Shown: positions 46,790-58,662 of the stretch, one piece after another
Numbering within the stretch: position 1 is the first letter of the stretch
How the letters are laid out: each line of letters begins with the position of its first letter
Assembly: GCA_015179125.1 (NCBI GenBank)
Contig: WHVA01000003.1
Coordinates: 186,001-250,000 of the forward strand
Direction of reading: 5' to 3'
DNA: 64,000 nt
Origin: Gautieria morchelliformis
Taxonomy: Eukaryota > Basidiomycota > Agaricomycetes > Gomphales > Gomphaceae
The notes under the pieces: generated by a model
What the model saw: the letters and a program-made list of their open reading frames with translations, nothing else
What the model was told of the DNA's origin: nothing
Databases searched by the model: none
Program-made: the position numbers and the translations under genes

Positions 46790-47479
46790 CTGGAAATATG
46801 CGGCTGTCAATATGTTTGTTAGTCATCACTAGGGGAGTACGCACCGCCATCTGGGTACCATGCGCAGGGAACCATCTTGTCGGAGGTTAACGTCAATACA
46901 ACCTGTACGGCGTGAACGGGAATTTACATGCACTGCAGCATGTTGTTCGCGCCGGCGCCTACGTTGAATATCTCGGGTCCCCAGCGCCTAATTCCAATAA
47001 TTTGAACTGGGAAACTATTTCTCATTTATCTGACGGCAGGCCCGTCACTCAGTGTGTCGACTCAACAATGTCAAGGACCCTCTGCTCACCAATAGAGAAT
47101 ACACGTATGGCACAGTCGATGGTCATGCTCACGACGCGCTCTCCACCCTCTGCGACCCCTGCCAGTACCTGCAATATCTGTCCACCGCCTCGTTTGTCAA
47201 CATTTGTAAGTCTAGAGGGACGGCAACGCACTTATGTTTGTCTGCTGTCCCCAGTGCACGATCTTTGTGCTGGTGCGCCACGCCCAGCACACGAGCGCCT
47301 TGTCCGCACCTGCCGAGATGAGGTATATTGGCGAGCACACGACGGCGCGGATGCCATACAGGTGACTATGCGGAAGTGCCAGCATGTGCCGGGGGATTTA
47401 ATAATTGAGTCGTTCACTCTAGTTGTTGCAGTGGATTGAACGTGGCGGAGGAGAGCAAGCGTGTGAATGAATGGTGTGC

Positions 47480-48510
47480 TGTCAAGATTGGTTTTTAGGC
47501 GTTAATATCGTGTATTAGTGAACACAGCGAATGCCCGAATAACTTGTGCGAATAAGTATGCCGTTCGGCGAATAAGTGAACCGATGAATGTTCACGGAAC
47601 AAGAGGGTTGCCCGAACGGGGCTCGCCCTATCTACAGTCGTAGCGAAATAGCTCGCAGCACTTGACAACGTAACGTGCAAGATATCGCGGAAGGGCTGTC
47701 TAAGTTTCGACGGTCCCTTCGCTGGCGAAGGTGCTCCTTCAGAGCCCCTTGCCAACAGCACAGAAAATGGTTCGAAGGCTAAGGTAACGAAGATGAAGTA
47801 TGAGAACTCACCAGTGATGCCTAAGTCCTTGGCTGGTTGAAGATAGAAATCTTCAAGGAGAGGCTCAAGACGATGATCACAGCGAGGTCAAGTTTGCACA
47901 AGATGGACGACGTATGATAATTGAACTGGGGAATATACATGCGAATGTAAACTACTTATATCAAATGCTTGTAAGGTATCAGCGAATAGGAAAGAGGCCG
48001 TCACAAGTCAGGGTTAGATAGGGGTGCGCAGCCATGATACAACATAGATGAAATAAACATACAATAGAATGTGAGAAGAGGGAGAACATGAAACGACAGA
48101 GAGTAAAGGTGGCGAAGGCACTTATGGACAAAACCATGTCTTGGGACCCGCATATATGCTACCCTGCACGGACTCTTTGTTGACTGGGTTGATCCCGCAC
48201 GACCTATGGAAGGGACACCCTGCAAACACACATTGGCCATATGAACACCCAATGGGGTTGGATTAAGAAGATGATGGGGCTAATGATGAACCATCATGCC
48301 GAGTGATTGGTATTGATCATTTTTGATGGCGTGCCTGCTGGCGAAATGCGCGAGCAGCGAACAGCGGTTCGGGGGATGAGGCGAACAGCGAGTAGGGTGG
48401 ATGTAGAGGAGGAGTGGTCGGCAGGTGCGGCGAACTCTGACGAAGATGCTAGGGAGTGACGAGGGGGAACATGGAGGTAGCGCGGTAGGAGAAATAAACT
48501 GGTCATGACA
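47480..48510. mobile_element. Solo LTR (copy 2)
   Basis: 1031 bases, TGTCAAGATTGG...GGTCATGACA, flanked by TGTGC at 47475-47479 and 48511-48515. Same family and orientation as 26713-28245. It lies between two WD40-coding parts of the F-box/WD40 gene. No internal coding region remains. Confidence 0.9.
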
Positions 48511-48593
48511 TGTGCAAGCTGAGAGGCGTGCGTACCCAACGTTATGAAACCCGACGACGAATACCTCTGCAACATAATATGAGTACAGGACTA

Positions 48594-48623
48594 CAGTTGC
48601 GGACACTGAAAGCCCGCCTATTT
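48594..48623 (+). repeat. Left terminal inverted repeat
   Basis: CAGTTGCGGACACTGAAAGC continuing CCGCCTATTT; preceded by TA. Confidence 0.85.
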
Positions 48624-49436
48624 CACAGCGGGTTGAGAAATAATTTTGGCCCAAATCTGACTTCAGAATCGGACTCGCAACCCTCGAAAGCTTCCAAAAA
48701 CAGCCTTACCTTAATTTTCCCACGGGTTTTAGGTACCGGCCAAACTTTTGGGCAAAATTTTGACTCTATTACCTTGCTCACGTCTTCTCCCAACCCCTAA
48801 ATGTCGCCAGGATTCGCGACAGGTTCATGTTCATGTTCGTATAAGTTGTATCCCTGGCTTTTTCCCATTTTTGGCGCTTCTGTCCTATATATCCTTTGCT
48901 TCTGCCCGTTTTCGGCACTACTTCCTTGGCCCCCTGCAGGCTATCTGGACTCGCGCTGAGCTACGTCGCGTGACAACCAGTGGCCTGTTGGGTCCTGCTG
49001 TGGATTATGTGCGATGCGAGGTGTGTTTCCATACCAGGTATCATATGCCTCGCGACATCTGTCCTTCGTGTCGACCTATGTAGCGGTACGAGGTAATACA
49101 CGCGTCGCGCCTTCTGTCTTTGAGTGCCGTTTTATCTCCTGGTGTATGGTGATATACGCATGTGTGCGTCCTGTTTACTGTGTTGTATTTGCTTTCTAAT
49201 GTTTTCTATTCTACTGTTTTTTTTTTTTTGTTCACTGTCCCTCGCTTCGTCCATTCTCCTGTCTCTTCTCATCTTTTCCCACCAGCTTTGGGTTTTTTTT
49301 TTCGTTCAGTTCCTTCACCTAGACAGTAATCTATTAATACAGATGCTTTTATAATGATAGATTGTGGTTCCATACTGAATCGAGCAAGGTGGCTGCGGGC
49401 AATGCTCTGCACTTCTAGTATGGGTTCTGAGCACTA

Positions 49437-51963
49437 TTAATACATTGATTTACCCTTTGCCTGAGCTTCAAGTGCCTTCATTGCACTCTCTGACACTGAT
49501 CTATGACTTCTCTGCTTGTGCACAACCCATGCCGCAGCCTCCCCTTTCAAGCCTTTTTGGTAAGCATCTATGAATCTCTATGACCGATTAATAAATCTCC
49601 AAATGACGTCTGCAGGGAATGCATCAAGAACTTCCAGTGCACATGCTTTAGCCTCTGCAAAATTGTTTTTAGGGTGCTCCCGGTATCGGTATTTGCACCA
49701 TCCCCAGTACTTTCAGACACTTGTTAGATTAGTATTCAATTAGCAGAAAATTACTCACCATTTCAATGGGGTTCAGCTCACAGTGAAATTTTGGAAGGAA
49801 AATACACTCATGGCCTGCACCTTTGATCAGTATCTCAATCATTGATTCTTGATTGACAAAATCTTCTTGCTGAGAGAGAAGCCTAGCCATGCAGCAGTTC
49901 TGGCTCTCAAAAGGGCAGACTGGTGCACACTTGGCTTTCAAGTGTGAGACCTCAAATCCCCGTTCTTTAAGAACAGCCTGCAAGCCCTTTGGCTGCCCAG
50001 ATAATGTCGTCATCTGCTGTGGCTGTCCTCGGAAGTGAGGGTCGGGATTTGATTGAGGAATTAGTGTGTCGCACTGCTTGTGTTGCCTTCCACCGTCAGA
50101 TTTATTCATTTCAAAAGCTTTCAGTGCATCTGGGGGCAAAGAAGCATGGGCAGATGACTGATCAAAAATAAACAAGGCTTGGCAGTCAGGATGGGCAGTC
50201 CCAAAAATTCGGATTGCAGTTCTTATCTGCTCCATAAGTTGTTTGGTATCCCACCAAGGGTCACCATTTGCACCCGGATAAATTATCTTTCGAGCATCCT
50301 GGACAATTTGGCCATCTTCATCCAAACGCACAAGCCGGCCATCCTCTTCATTAATGAAATCTAAAACATGAATTAACCTGCCTCGGCCTTTTTAACGAAG
50401 TGGCTGCTCGCTTTCTCGCAACCAAAGACTTCGTGCCTCATCATTTGCATGAAAACAGGACTTGTCATGGTACTGGATAATAATCCGTCGCTGTCCTTGT
50501 TGCAATTCCAGCATGATCTTCTTCAAGTCAGGCCCTTCATGTTTTGCCATCCGAGCTTCAAACTGAGCAATCAATGGTAGGAAAATGTTGTTTCGGTATT
50601 TCACCACATCATTGCGCTCATGCCCATCCATGTAAAGCCCCTTCTGCACAACTGTTCGACGCCACCCAAGCTTGATCAGCCACCGACGAGCTGTGCGCTC
50701 ACTAATAGGATTTGCGAGAGTAATATTTAACTCTGGAAATATGATCCCATTAAGTGCATGATGAAGTCAGCGGGGAGTGACATCCCCTGTCTTCTGTGAG
50801 GTGAGCCAATCACATGTGCGTGTCCGAATGTGCTCATCATGAAGCCATGATCGCAGATTTGCAGACCCTCCACACTTCTGAATGGGAAGCTTTTCGAAAA
50901 TCTGATAATATCTTGCCAGTGCTCGGACCCTTCGGGTAAACCAGTTGCCCTGCCCTTAATGCCATTGTCGCGCGATCTGGAGACTTGCCTGAGTACGGGA
51001 GAGTCCTTTGAGGCGAAGGGTGGCAAAATTGGTGAGGATGAGGAGCTGGTTTACTTGAGAAAAAGGCATTACTTTGCTCTTTTTTTTAAGGAGGTCCTTG
51101 ATCTGACTTCGAAGATCAGACCAGTCTTGAACATGACTCTTCCGGTCTTGAAATCCTTCCTCAAGCTCGCATTCCTGGTCCTTGATCTCAGCTTCGCTCT
51201 CAGCCTCAGCTTCCTGGTCCTCGATCTCATCTTCGCTTTCAGCCCCAGCTTCATTCTCGGCCCCAGCTTTGTTCTCAGGCTTATGTTCCTGGTCCTCATC
51301 TCCATCTTTGTTCTCGGGTTCGCATCCCCGGTAGTCAATCTCAGCTTCGTTCTCGGGCTCGCATTCCCAGTCCCCAATCTCAGTTTCATTCTCAGCCTCA
51401 GCTTTGCTCCCGGCAACCTCTACAAGCTCTGCAGCCTGGTTATCCGTTGATGGATCCGAAAGCACTGACGATGACCTCACCCTCAATCGTTTGGGTTCAG
51501 GTTGATATCTGATCTGTTCCTCTGGATCGATGATCGGCATCAACGAATCTTTCGTCGGTATCTTTGGCCCCACAACCCTCGCTGGATATGAAGGAGCTTT
51601 GAAACTGAACATGGTTAGCCTGCTTTGACCTTGCATCGCTCGTGCATGCCTCATCTGTGTGCGATCTGATTTGGACATGACATCTGGACCCTTCTTGTAT
51701 GTCTTGGGTCTTTCTGATCGCGTGATAAGTAACAAAAATGCGAATGATGATGAGTACTTGCCTTTCTTCTCTTTCTTTCTCTTATTTCTTTTGTTCTTCA
51801 GCTTCTCAGGCAACCAGTCCGAATCAAATGCGTCATCTGCCTTACACAGCTCGACCATCGATTCAGCAAGACCTTCATTGCAGAATCCCTCCCATTCCTC
51901 TAACTCCTCATTCTCCAGCTCCTCTCCATCATCTCGGCAAGCCTCTTCATATGCAAGGTTCAT
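49437..51963 (-). pseudogene. DDE_3-type transposase of the Tc1/mariner-like element
   Basis: The first exon starts MNLAYEEACRDDGEE. It has a Lys/Arg-rich patch (NKRNKRKKEKKGK), a likely nuclear localisation signal, and an acidic repeat of E-P-E-N-E/K-A-E type (about residues 195-280). The helical DNA-binding part reads RTQASLQIARQWH and RRVRALARYYQIFEKLP. The catalytic region has YHDKSCFHANDEARSLW (first Asp), FIFDQSSAHASLP (second Asp) and LPKFHCELNPIEM (third acidic residue, Glu). A 49-base intron (49710-49758) leads to YWGWCKYRYRE and the C-terminus, with TAA at 49437. At least five in-frame stops lie along it: after QWH at 50956, in the next segment, before KGRGRL at 50392, and in the last exon after FINRS, among others. 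It is therefore inactive. Confidence 0.8.
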
Positions 51964-52451
51964 TTTCAGAGAATCAAAGTGAATTAAAAGAGACAGATCC
52001 TCATCCTCCTCCTCTAGGTCGTCCCTATTGGGGCTTGGCGCTTGAGATTGGCGTGGAATGGGCTGAGGGGTTGACTCAGAGAAATCAGTGGGGTCTCACA
52101 ATTGATTTTTGAGGCCAGAGATGTTGCGGGTGGCCTGTGCTCTCTTCGATGGTTGACCTCTGGCCATGGCAAGGTGAGACTTTGGAATTTTTTTCCGCAG
52201 TCCCAGCTGTATTTACCGACTTCTTTTCAACATGCGCAAACACAGCACATCAAATGCTATTGAATCGCGATTTTATTGTGATTTACGGCGTTAAAAAGGG
52301 GGTACGGCCAAAATTTAGGGGGGTAAAAACTTTTTTTGTCAATTTTTGATAATCGGCTCGTGCAAATATTCTCATAGTGATCTAGATTATTGTATTTTAC
52401 TGTTTAGAAACAATCTGGGCCATTCTCGCCGTCCTAAAAAATGGTCGACCA

Positions 52452-52481
52452 AAATAAGCAGGCTTTCAGTGTCCGCAACTG
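52452..52481 (-). repeat. Right terminal inverted repeat
   Basis: Reads CAGTTGCGGACACTGAAAGC then CTGCTTATTT on the minus strand; followed by TA. Confidence 0.85.
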
Positions 52482-53000
52482 TATGACCTAGAGGGAAGGC
52501 ACCCACCCTGCTCACTCAAAAGCTGACACAGCTGATGGGTTTCTTGACCTGGAGGTATTTCTTCTCCTCTTCCTTAGTGATATCCCAGAACCCAATCGTC
52601 TCATCGTAGGAACCGCTGATAAGCCGTTTGCCTAGATTGCGGCCCACTATCAGCAACGCAGCCCATCTAGTCGATCCCAACGCACATTTGAGCAGCAGCA
52701 TCGTGCAGAAATTCATGTGCCCATTCAGGAAGTGGACACTCTGTGGCAGCGCGTTGCTGGAGTTCCACTCACAGTGGAACAGGCTTCTGTAAAGCACCTT
52801 CTGCCCGTCGGGCTAGGCGGGCGAGCGAGTGCTTGGCAGTGTGCACGCCAGAATGCCAGCTTCTGCCACTTGTGCGAGATGAGCTCGGCAGGAGCAGGTC
52901 ATGCATGGGCAGGTGCTGGAGACAGCACATGCCCAGCTCCGGCGGGAGTGTGCCGATGAGGTCAAACAAACTCTTTGCCTATTTTTTGAGCTGGAGGATC

Positions 53001-54636
53001 TGCCAGGATATGTTGCCAGGAAGACGCTAGGAGTGTAATGAAGAAGTATAATTAAGTATAGACAATCCCCAGGGGAAGAACGCGCAGCTGCACACGCACA
53101 GTCAAGGATAATGGCGATGCTGTAGTGGGCTGTGAGCATAGAGCGAACGGCGAGCGAGACGAAAAGGCACACAGACGCATCCGGTCCCCATTCTCTGTCC
53201 ATGGACAGCCTTGCATATGTCTTCATCGTTGAAATTGTGCGGCCATCCCCACGCAGCGCAGGCGCGACACTCCAGCTGGCAGAGTCATCCGGGTGGGGCG
53301 TCATGATGATGAGGCACTCGCAATCCCTGCGGAGCTCACTCTCTGGCATAGTGGCGCACTCCTGCCCCACTGCGGCATGCAGGAGACACAGCTCAGCCTG
53401 GGGGCGTGGAGTTGTGTGGCCGATGCGGTCTGGGTCTGTTCAAGCAACCATTTGAGATCGGGCAGTTGGTGTGTGCATGCGTCAGCTGAGAGAGTGCAGC
53501 TTGGAAAGAAATGAGCAATTGAGAGCATCTGGAGATCCATGTGGCCATTGCCATCCCAGGGCGTCTCTGCGGAGGACATGTCAAATGCGCTGTGTGGTGG
53601 CTGTCCGGGGGTGGCGGGATATAGTCACCATCCTGGTTGGCGCGCATGAAGGTGTGGGCCGAACTGGCGAAGAGCTTTGCACTGAGGCCTCTAGTGCGCC
53701 ATTATTAGATGACCAGGGCCAGGCAGCATGGACGGGGGGAGACAGACGAGGCTGGAGGGACAGGCGTCGCGCTTGGAGAGCGAGCGGACTGCTTTGAGTG
53801 TGCGCGTATCTGGGAGGTCTCTGCGCGCCTGACATCAGTCACAGTCACGCTCTTGGGACATGGTCACGGTCACAGGAAAGGACTGTTGTCGCAGTGTAGG
53901 GTCGTCTGGCTCGTCCATGCCCCGGACTGTTAAGTTTTCGGTGCGGACCTCAAGAGTTGACAATAATCGTGTTTGTCTGAGCTCTGTCAAACACGTAAGG
54001 AATCTAACTACGGTGACTCAACTTAAATATCCTTGTGACCAAGCTTACTAATATGCTAGTAGCTTCTAGCGCTCGCCATACTCCAACACGGGCCTTGGGC
54101 GCTGGTTGCATATTACCATCCCCACATATCTCCGCTCCATGATACGCCAGAATGCTGAATGCATGCTACACACATCACATCCCTTGGTGTAGGGCAGAAA
54201 AGTGGACTTTAGGTGTACCACATCCACGTGTACATATATATCACATGTACCTCAATGCGCACTCTCCTAATTGCGTGTATCTCCACGACAATGCCGAAGG
54301 AATCAAAGCTGTCCATGTCAACACTCGCTCAAGCTCTAGACAATTAGAACTCTTCTCATCTGCCAGCCGTTCATATTCAATCCAGGTCCTCTCTCATCTG
54401 CTTATTTCTTTCTTCCTGCACTATACCTTTAGCCTGGTGTGTTCTTGGCTTATCTAGACCTAGTTGCTTGTGTTCAGTGTGAGCTACTTTCGCTACGTCA
54501 ACTTCCATTCAATTCGACCGACGTCCGATGTGTCACTACGTAGCATTGTTAAGTTATTCAATTGTTCCCTCCCATGTTCATTTTATACAGAACGTGGCTA
54601 TGACTATTCTCGTGAAATAGCATATATACGTGTACA
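53001..54636. other. No confident gene; possible 5' part of the F-box/WD40 gene
   Basis: Minus-strand frames between 53300 and 53650 lie where the N-terminal exons of the F-box gene would be expected, but none shows a domain. 53900-54636 has only short frames and serves as the intergenic gap to the NLR-like gene. Confidence 0.35.
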
Positions 54637-55269
54637 CTATGCCTGGTTATTATTTTCGTTCAAGGCATCAAACTGGTCTGACAACCTCAGGTATCGCCAC
54701 CTCCTGCGTCTGCACATGACAGAGTCTGCTCCATGTTTGAGCAGCAGCTGAACAATGGCATTGTTATGTTTTGACGATGCAGCCCGCAACATGCTGCCAT
54801 GCTCCCCCCCTTGGGCGTTGATGTCCGCACCCTTTTCCAGCAGCAAGCGAACAATGACCATGCCTCTACGAGAATGTGATGCCGCCGCGGCTTGCAGAGC
54901 ACTGCCATATTTTCCGCCTTGTGCATTGACATCCGCTGCATTCTCCAACAGCAGCCGAACGACCGCATCACTGCCAATATATGAGGTCGCTTGCAGCGCA
55001 TTGCCGTACCACCCGCCTTGGGCATTGACATCCGCCCCCTTGCACAGCAGTAGCCGAACGACCTTCTCACTACGATGATATGATGCTGCCGCTGCTTGCA
55101 ATGCATTACCACAGCCCCCCCCCTGTGCATTGACATCTCCTCCCCTCTCCAGCACCAAGTGAACAAGAGCATCATTGCCACCAAACGATGCCGCTTGCAG
55201 CGCACTGCCATACCACACTCCTTCTGCATTGATGTCTGCTCCATTCTTGAGCAGCAGCCGAACAACTGC

Positions 55270-56880
55270 ATCTGAACCACTTGACAATGCTGCAAGCAGT
55301 GCAGTACCACACTTTCCTCCTTTAGCATTGATATCTGATCCCTTCTCCAGGAGCAGCCGAACAATTGTAGCATGACCTTGTTTGGATGCTGCCTGCAGTG
55401 CACTGCCAAAGCATCCTCCCTTTGCATTGATGTCTGCGCCCTTGTGCAGCAGTAGCCGAATGACCTTCTCAACATCAAGATCCGATGCTGCTGCAGCTTG
55501 GAATGCATTACCATAGCCTCCCCCCTGTGCATCGACATCTGCCCCCTTATCCAGCACCAGATGAACAAGAGCATTATTGCCGCCAAATGATGCTGCTTGC
55601 AGTGCACTGCCATACCGTTCTCCTTCTAGATTGATGTCTGCTCCATTCTCAAGCAGCAGCCAAACAACTGCATCTGAACCACTTGACAATGCAGCAAATA
55701 GTGCATTATCACACTCTCCTCCTTGAGCATTGATATCTGATCCCTTCTCCAGGAGCTGCTGAACAATTGTAGTATGACCTTTTCTGGCTGCTGCCTGAAG
55801 TGCACTGCCATTTAATCCTCCTTTTGCGTTAACATCCGCCCCCTTCTCTAGCAGTAGCTGAATGACTGCTTCACTAGCACGACCTGACCACACTGCTGCC
55901 TGCAGCGCATTGCCATAGACCCCTCCTTGCGCATTGACATCCACCCCCTTATCCAGCACCAAACGAACAAGAGCATCATTGCTGCCATACGATGCCGCTT
56001 GCAGTGCATTGCCATACAATTCTCCTTCTGCATTGATGTCTGCTCCATTCTCGAGCAGCAGCTGAACAACTGCATCTGAACCCATTGACAATGCCACAAA
56101 TAGTGCACTACCATACACTCCTCCTTGAGCATTGATATCTGATCCCTTCTCCAGGAGCTGCTGAACGATTGTAGTATGACCTTGTCTGGCTGCTGCCTGA
56201 AGTGCACTGCCATTTACTCCTCCTTTTGCGTTAACATCCGCCCCCTTCTCTAGCAGTAGCTGAATGACCACTTCACTAGCATGATATGATGCCGCCACTG
56301 CCTGCAGTGCATTGCCATAGACCCCTCCTTGCGCATTGACATCCACCCCCTTATCCAGCACCAAACGAACAAGAGCATCATTGCTGCCATACGATACCGC
56401 TTGCAGTGCATTGCCATACCATTCTCCTTCTGCATTGATGTCTGCTCCATTCTTGAGCAGAAGCCGAGCAACTGCATCTGAACCCATTGACAATGCCACA
56501 AGCAGTGCACTACCATACTTTCCTCCCTGGGCATTGATGTCTGATCCCTTCTCCAGGAGCAGCTGAATGGTTGTAATATGACCTCAACTGACTGCTGCCT
56601 GCAGCGCATTTCCATAGACCCCTCCTTGAGCCTTGATGTCTGCTCCCCTTTCAAGCAGGAGCCTAACAACCGCATCACTGCCATCATATGAGGCCACTTG
56701 CAGTGCATTTCCATACCAGCCTTGCCGCGCATTGACATCTAACCCCTTATCCAGCAGCAGACGAACAAGAGCATCATTGCTGCCAAGTGATGCTGCTTGC
56801 AGCGCACTGCCATTTTTTCCTTCTGCATTGATATCCGCTCCATTCTCAAGCAGAAGCCGAGCAACTGCATCTGAACCCTT
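55270..56880 (-). repeat. 402-bp higher-order repeat in the ankyrin region
   Basis: The phrase CTGAACCC/CTGAACCA followed by TTGACAATGC recurs at about 55277, 55680, 56081, 56483 and 56876, a spacing of 402 bases (393 for the last). Each 402-base unit encodes four ankyrin repeats of about 33.5 residues. Each has its own signature: EKGSDINAQGG, ENGADINAEG, DKGVDVNAQGG and EKGADVNAKGG. The middle units are nearly identical, implying unit-level duplication or gene conversion. Confidence 0.8.
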
Positions 56881-57951
56881 TGACAACGCCGCAAGCAGTG
56901 CACTACCATATGCTCCTCCTTGGGCATTGATGTCCCATCCATTCTCCAGGAGCAGCTGAATGGTCATAGTATGACCTTTACTGGCTGCTGCCTGCAGCGC
57001 ATTTCCATAGATCCCTCCTTGCACATTGATGTCTGCTCCCCCTTCAAGCAGGAGTCTAACAACTGCATCCCTGCCATGATACGAGGCCGCTTGCAGCGCA
57101 TTTCCATACCAGCCTTGCCGCGCATTGACATCTGACCCCTTCAAAAGACTGCTGGATACTGTTCTCAACCCAGCCATTGATGTGTAATAAATAGGAGAAC
57201 ATTTCATGCTACATGTAGCATCCTCCCATGGCATGTTTGGATTCCAAAGACTCACCCAATTGGAATAGACGGGATGCTCAGGTTGAAGAAGTTCCATAAT
57301 CAGTAGGTGCAATGTTGGCTCCTCATCGTTATCTGACTGAGCGTGGAACATCCAGTACTGCGCCGAATATGATGAGAGTGGATAGGATGTGCGTGTAGTG
57401 TTATCTATGCAACCATGCTTGTCAAATTGCAACAGGTAGGCCAGGCATGCCTTAGCGATGAACGTATCAGCTAGTTTCTTGTTGAAATGATTTATATGAC
57501 TTTTTGCTGTTGCCTTTGCAGAGGTCCTCCGAGACAAGATATTCTCGGACAGAGAAATGTGCCAGGCTGACCTCTTCCCGCTGAGGGAACTGTGCCCGGT
57601 AGACAATGCTGTCAGTGCGGAGGTCTTCTCCGTCCTGCAATCGGATGTCGGGGACCATAATGGTGACAAGACTCGCACATATCGTCAGAACGTCACCTGG
57701 ATTCCAAAGCCACCGATTTGGGTCAAATAGGGGACCATTTTCAGTATCAGGATCTGTAGCAAGCAAATCCACAGCCTCGCTGAATGATAATTTGCGGGCT
57801 GAGAAAGCGAGCCCTTGCAGCAACTTCAGGGCATCCTGTCTGTAGTCCTCGTTGATTTCCAGAAGAATCCTATCATAGGTCTCGTAAAGGGTCTTCGGTA
57901 GACAGGTGAGTGCCTTCTCGAGTGCGGCAGGGGATCGACACCTTCGCAATA

Positions 57952-58662
57952 GGGCTGATCACAGTAGAGGATTTGGAGGGGATTTGATGGGGATTTGAGA
58001 AATGGATTTGGGGGGCAAATCCATCCAAATCCTCAAATCACCTCCAGGAGGTGATTTGGGATTTGTGCGTGGATTTGGATTTGGATTTCGGCCGGCGCCG
58101 TCGCAGGCCCTCAACTAGTCCGTCGGGATCTCCCTTTGTGCCTGCAGAAAGTAACCCGGAAACTGAAGTACTCGCTAAAGTGACTCCATACCGCCGCTAC
58201 AATCTAGTGGCCTGGTCCAAGGCCATGCCGCCAACCAGTTATGACACCTGTGCAAGCCTTTGAATCTGGTCAATTCAGTAAAAACTCTAAAAAATACATA
58301 GTTCCATCTCTTTTTTATTCTTCAGTGTTTCTCTTCTATATTTTTATATAATTTTGAGTTTCTCTTGATCTATGTTATTTGTTATTTTAAGAGGACACCT
58401 AAAGGTAAATTAATGCTTTCATATATGTTATTTTTTAGAGATACATTATAGCGCAGAACCTACCTTCCGCTGACAGACCGGCGAGAGCGCCATCCTGCCG
58501 TGTCCGGCACCAGCGTTCTCAAATCCACTCAAATCCAGTTTCAAATCGGGCTAATCACAGTTAAATCGCGATTTCGGGGCATTGTCGGGTGTTCTAAAAA
58601 AATCGAAATCCTCCGTCAAATCCTCATCAAATCCTAGCCAAATCCTCTACTGTGATCAGCCC
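57952..58662. mobile_element. MITE-like element in the NLR-like gene
   Basis: 711 bases with perfect 25-base inverted ends starting GGGCTGATCACAGTAGAGGA then TTTGG, flanked by TA at 57950-57951 and 58663-58664. Both subterminal zones repeat GGATTTGA words. No transposase. With the element and one TA left out, the host frame reads VCQLDALLRRCRSPAALEKA without a break, so the insertion is precise. The ends differ from those of the 3.9-kb transposon. Confidence 0.85.

Larger units (their letters stand above)
48594..52481. mobile_element. Tc1/mariner-like DNA transposon, 3888 bp, complete ends
   Basis: Terminal inverted repeats of about 30 bases start CAGTTGCGGACACTGAAAGC (28 of 30 positions match) and are flanked by TA at 48592-48593 and 52482-52483. 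The transposase gene is on the minus strand inside. The left part (about 48700-49400) is non-coding in this sense, holds T-rich runs (49217-49230 and 49296-49304), and may include a further insertion. The element lies in an intron-like stretch between two WD40 blocks of the F-box gene, 78 bases from the solo LTR's target site. Confidence 0.85.
46790..53000 (-). pseudogene. F-box/WD40 gene (copy C), cut by a solo LTR and a DNA transposon
   Basis: Minus-strand order: F-box (FDLIGTLPPELGMCCLQHLPMHDLL, near 52969-52895), a linker ending [11 protein letters not shown], then WD repeats [32 protein letters not shown] and [10 protein letters not shown] (to about 52516). The DNA transposon (48594-52481) then intervenes. 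EVFVVGFHNVGYARL is encoded in the 78-base island 48516-48593. The solo LTR follows (47480-48510). Below it come [11 protein letters not shown] near 47280, RVVSMTIDCAIRVFSI near 47150 and GAGANNMLQ near 46930. The family resembles Cdc4/Met30-type substrate receptors of SCF ubiquitin ligases. Frame changes in the linker, after VSF and in the lower WD blocks show decay besides the insertions. The start lies at or above 52969, and the C-terminal tail is missing. Confidence 0.7.
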
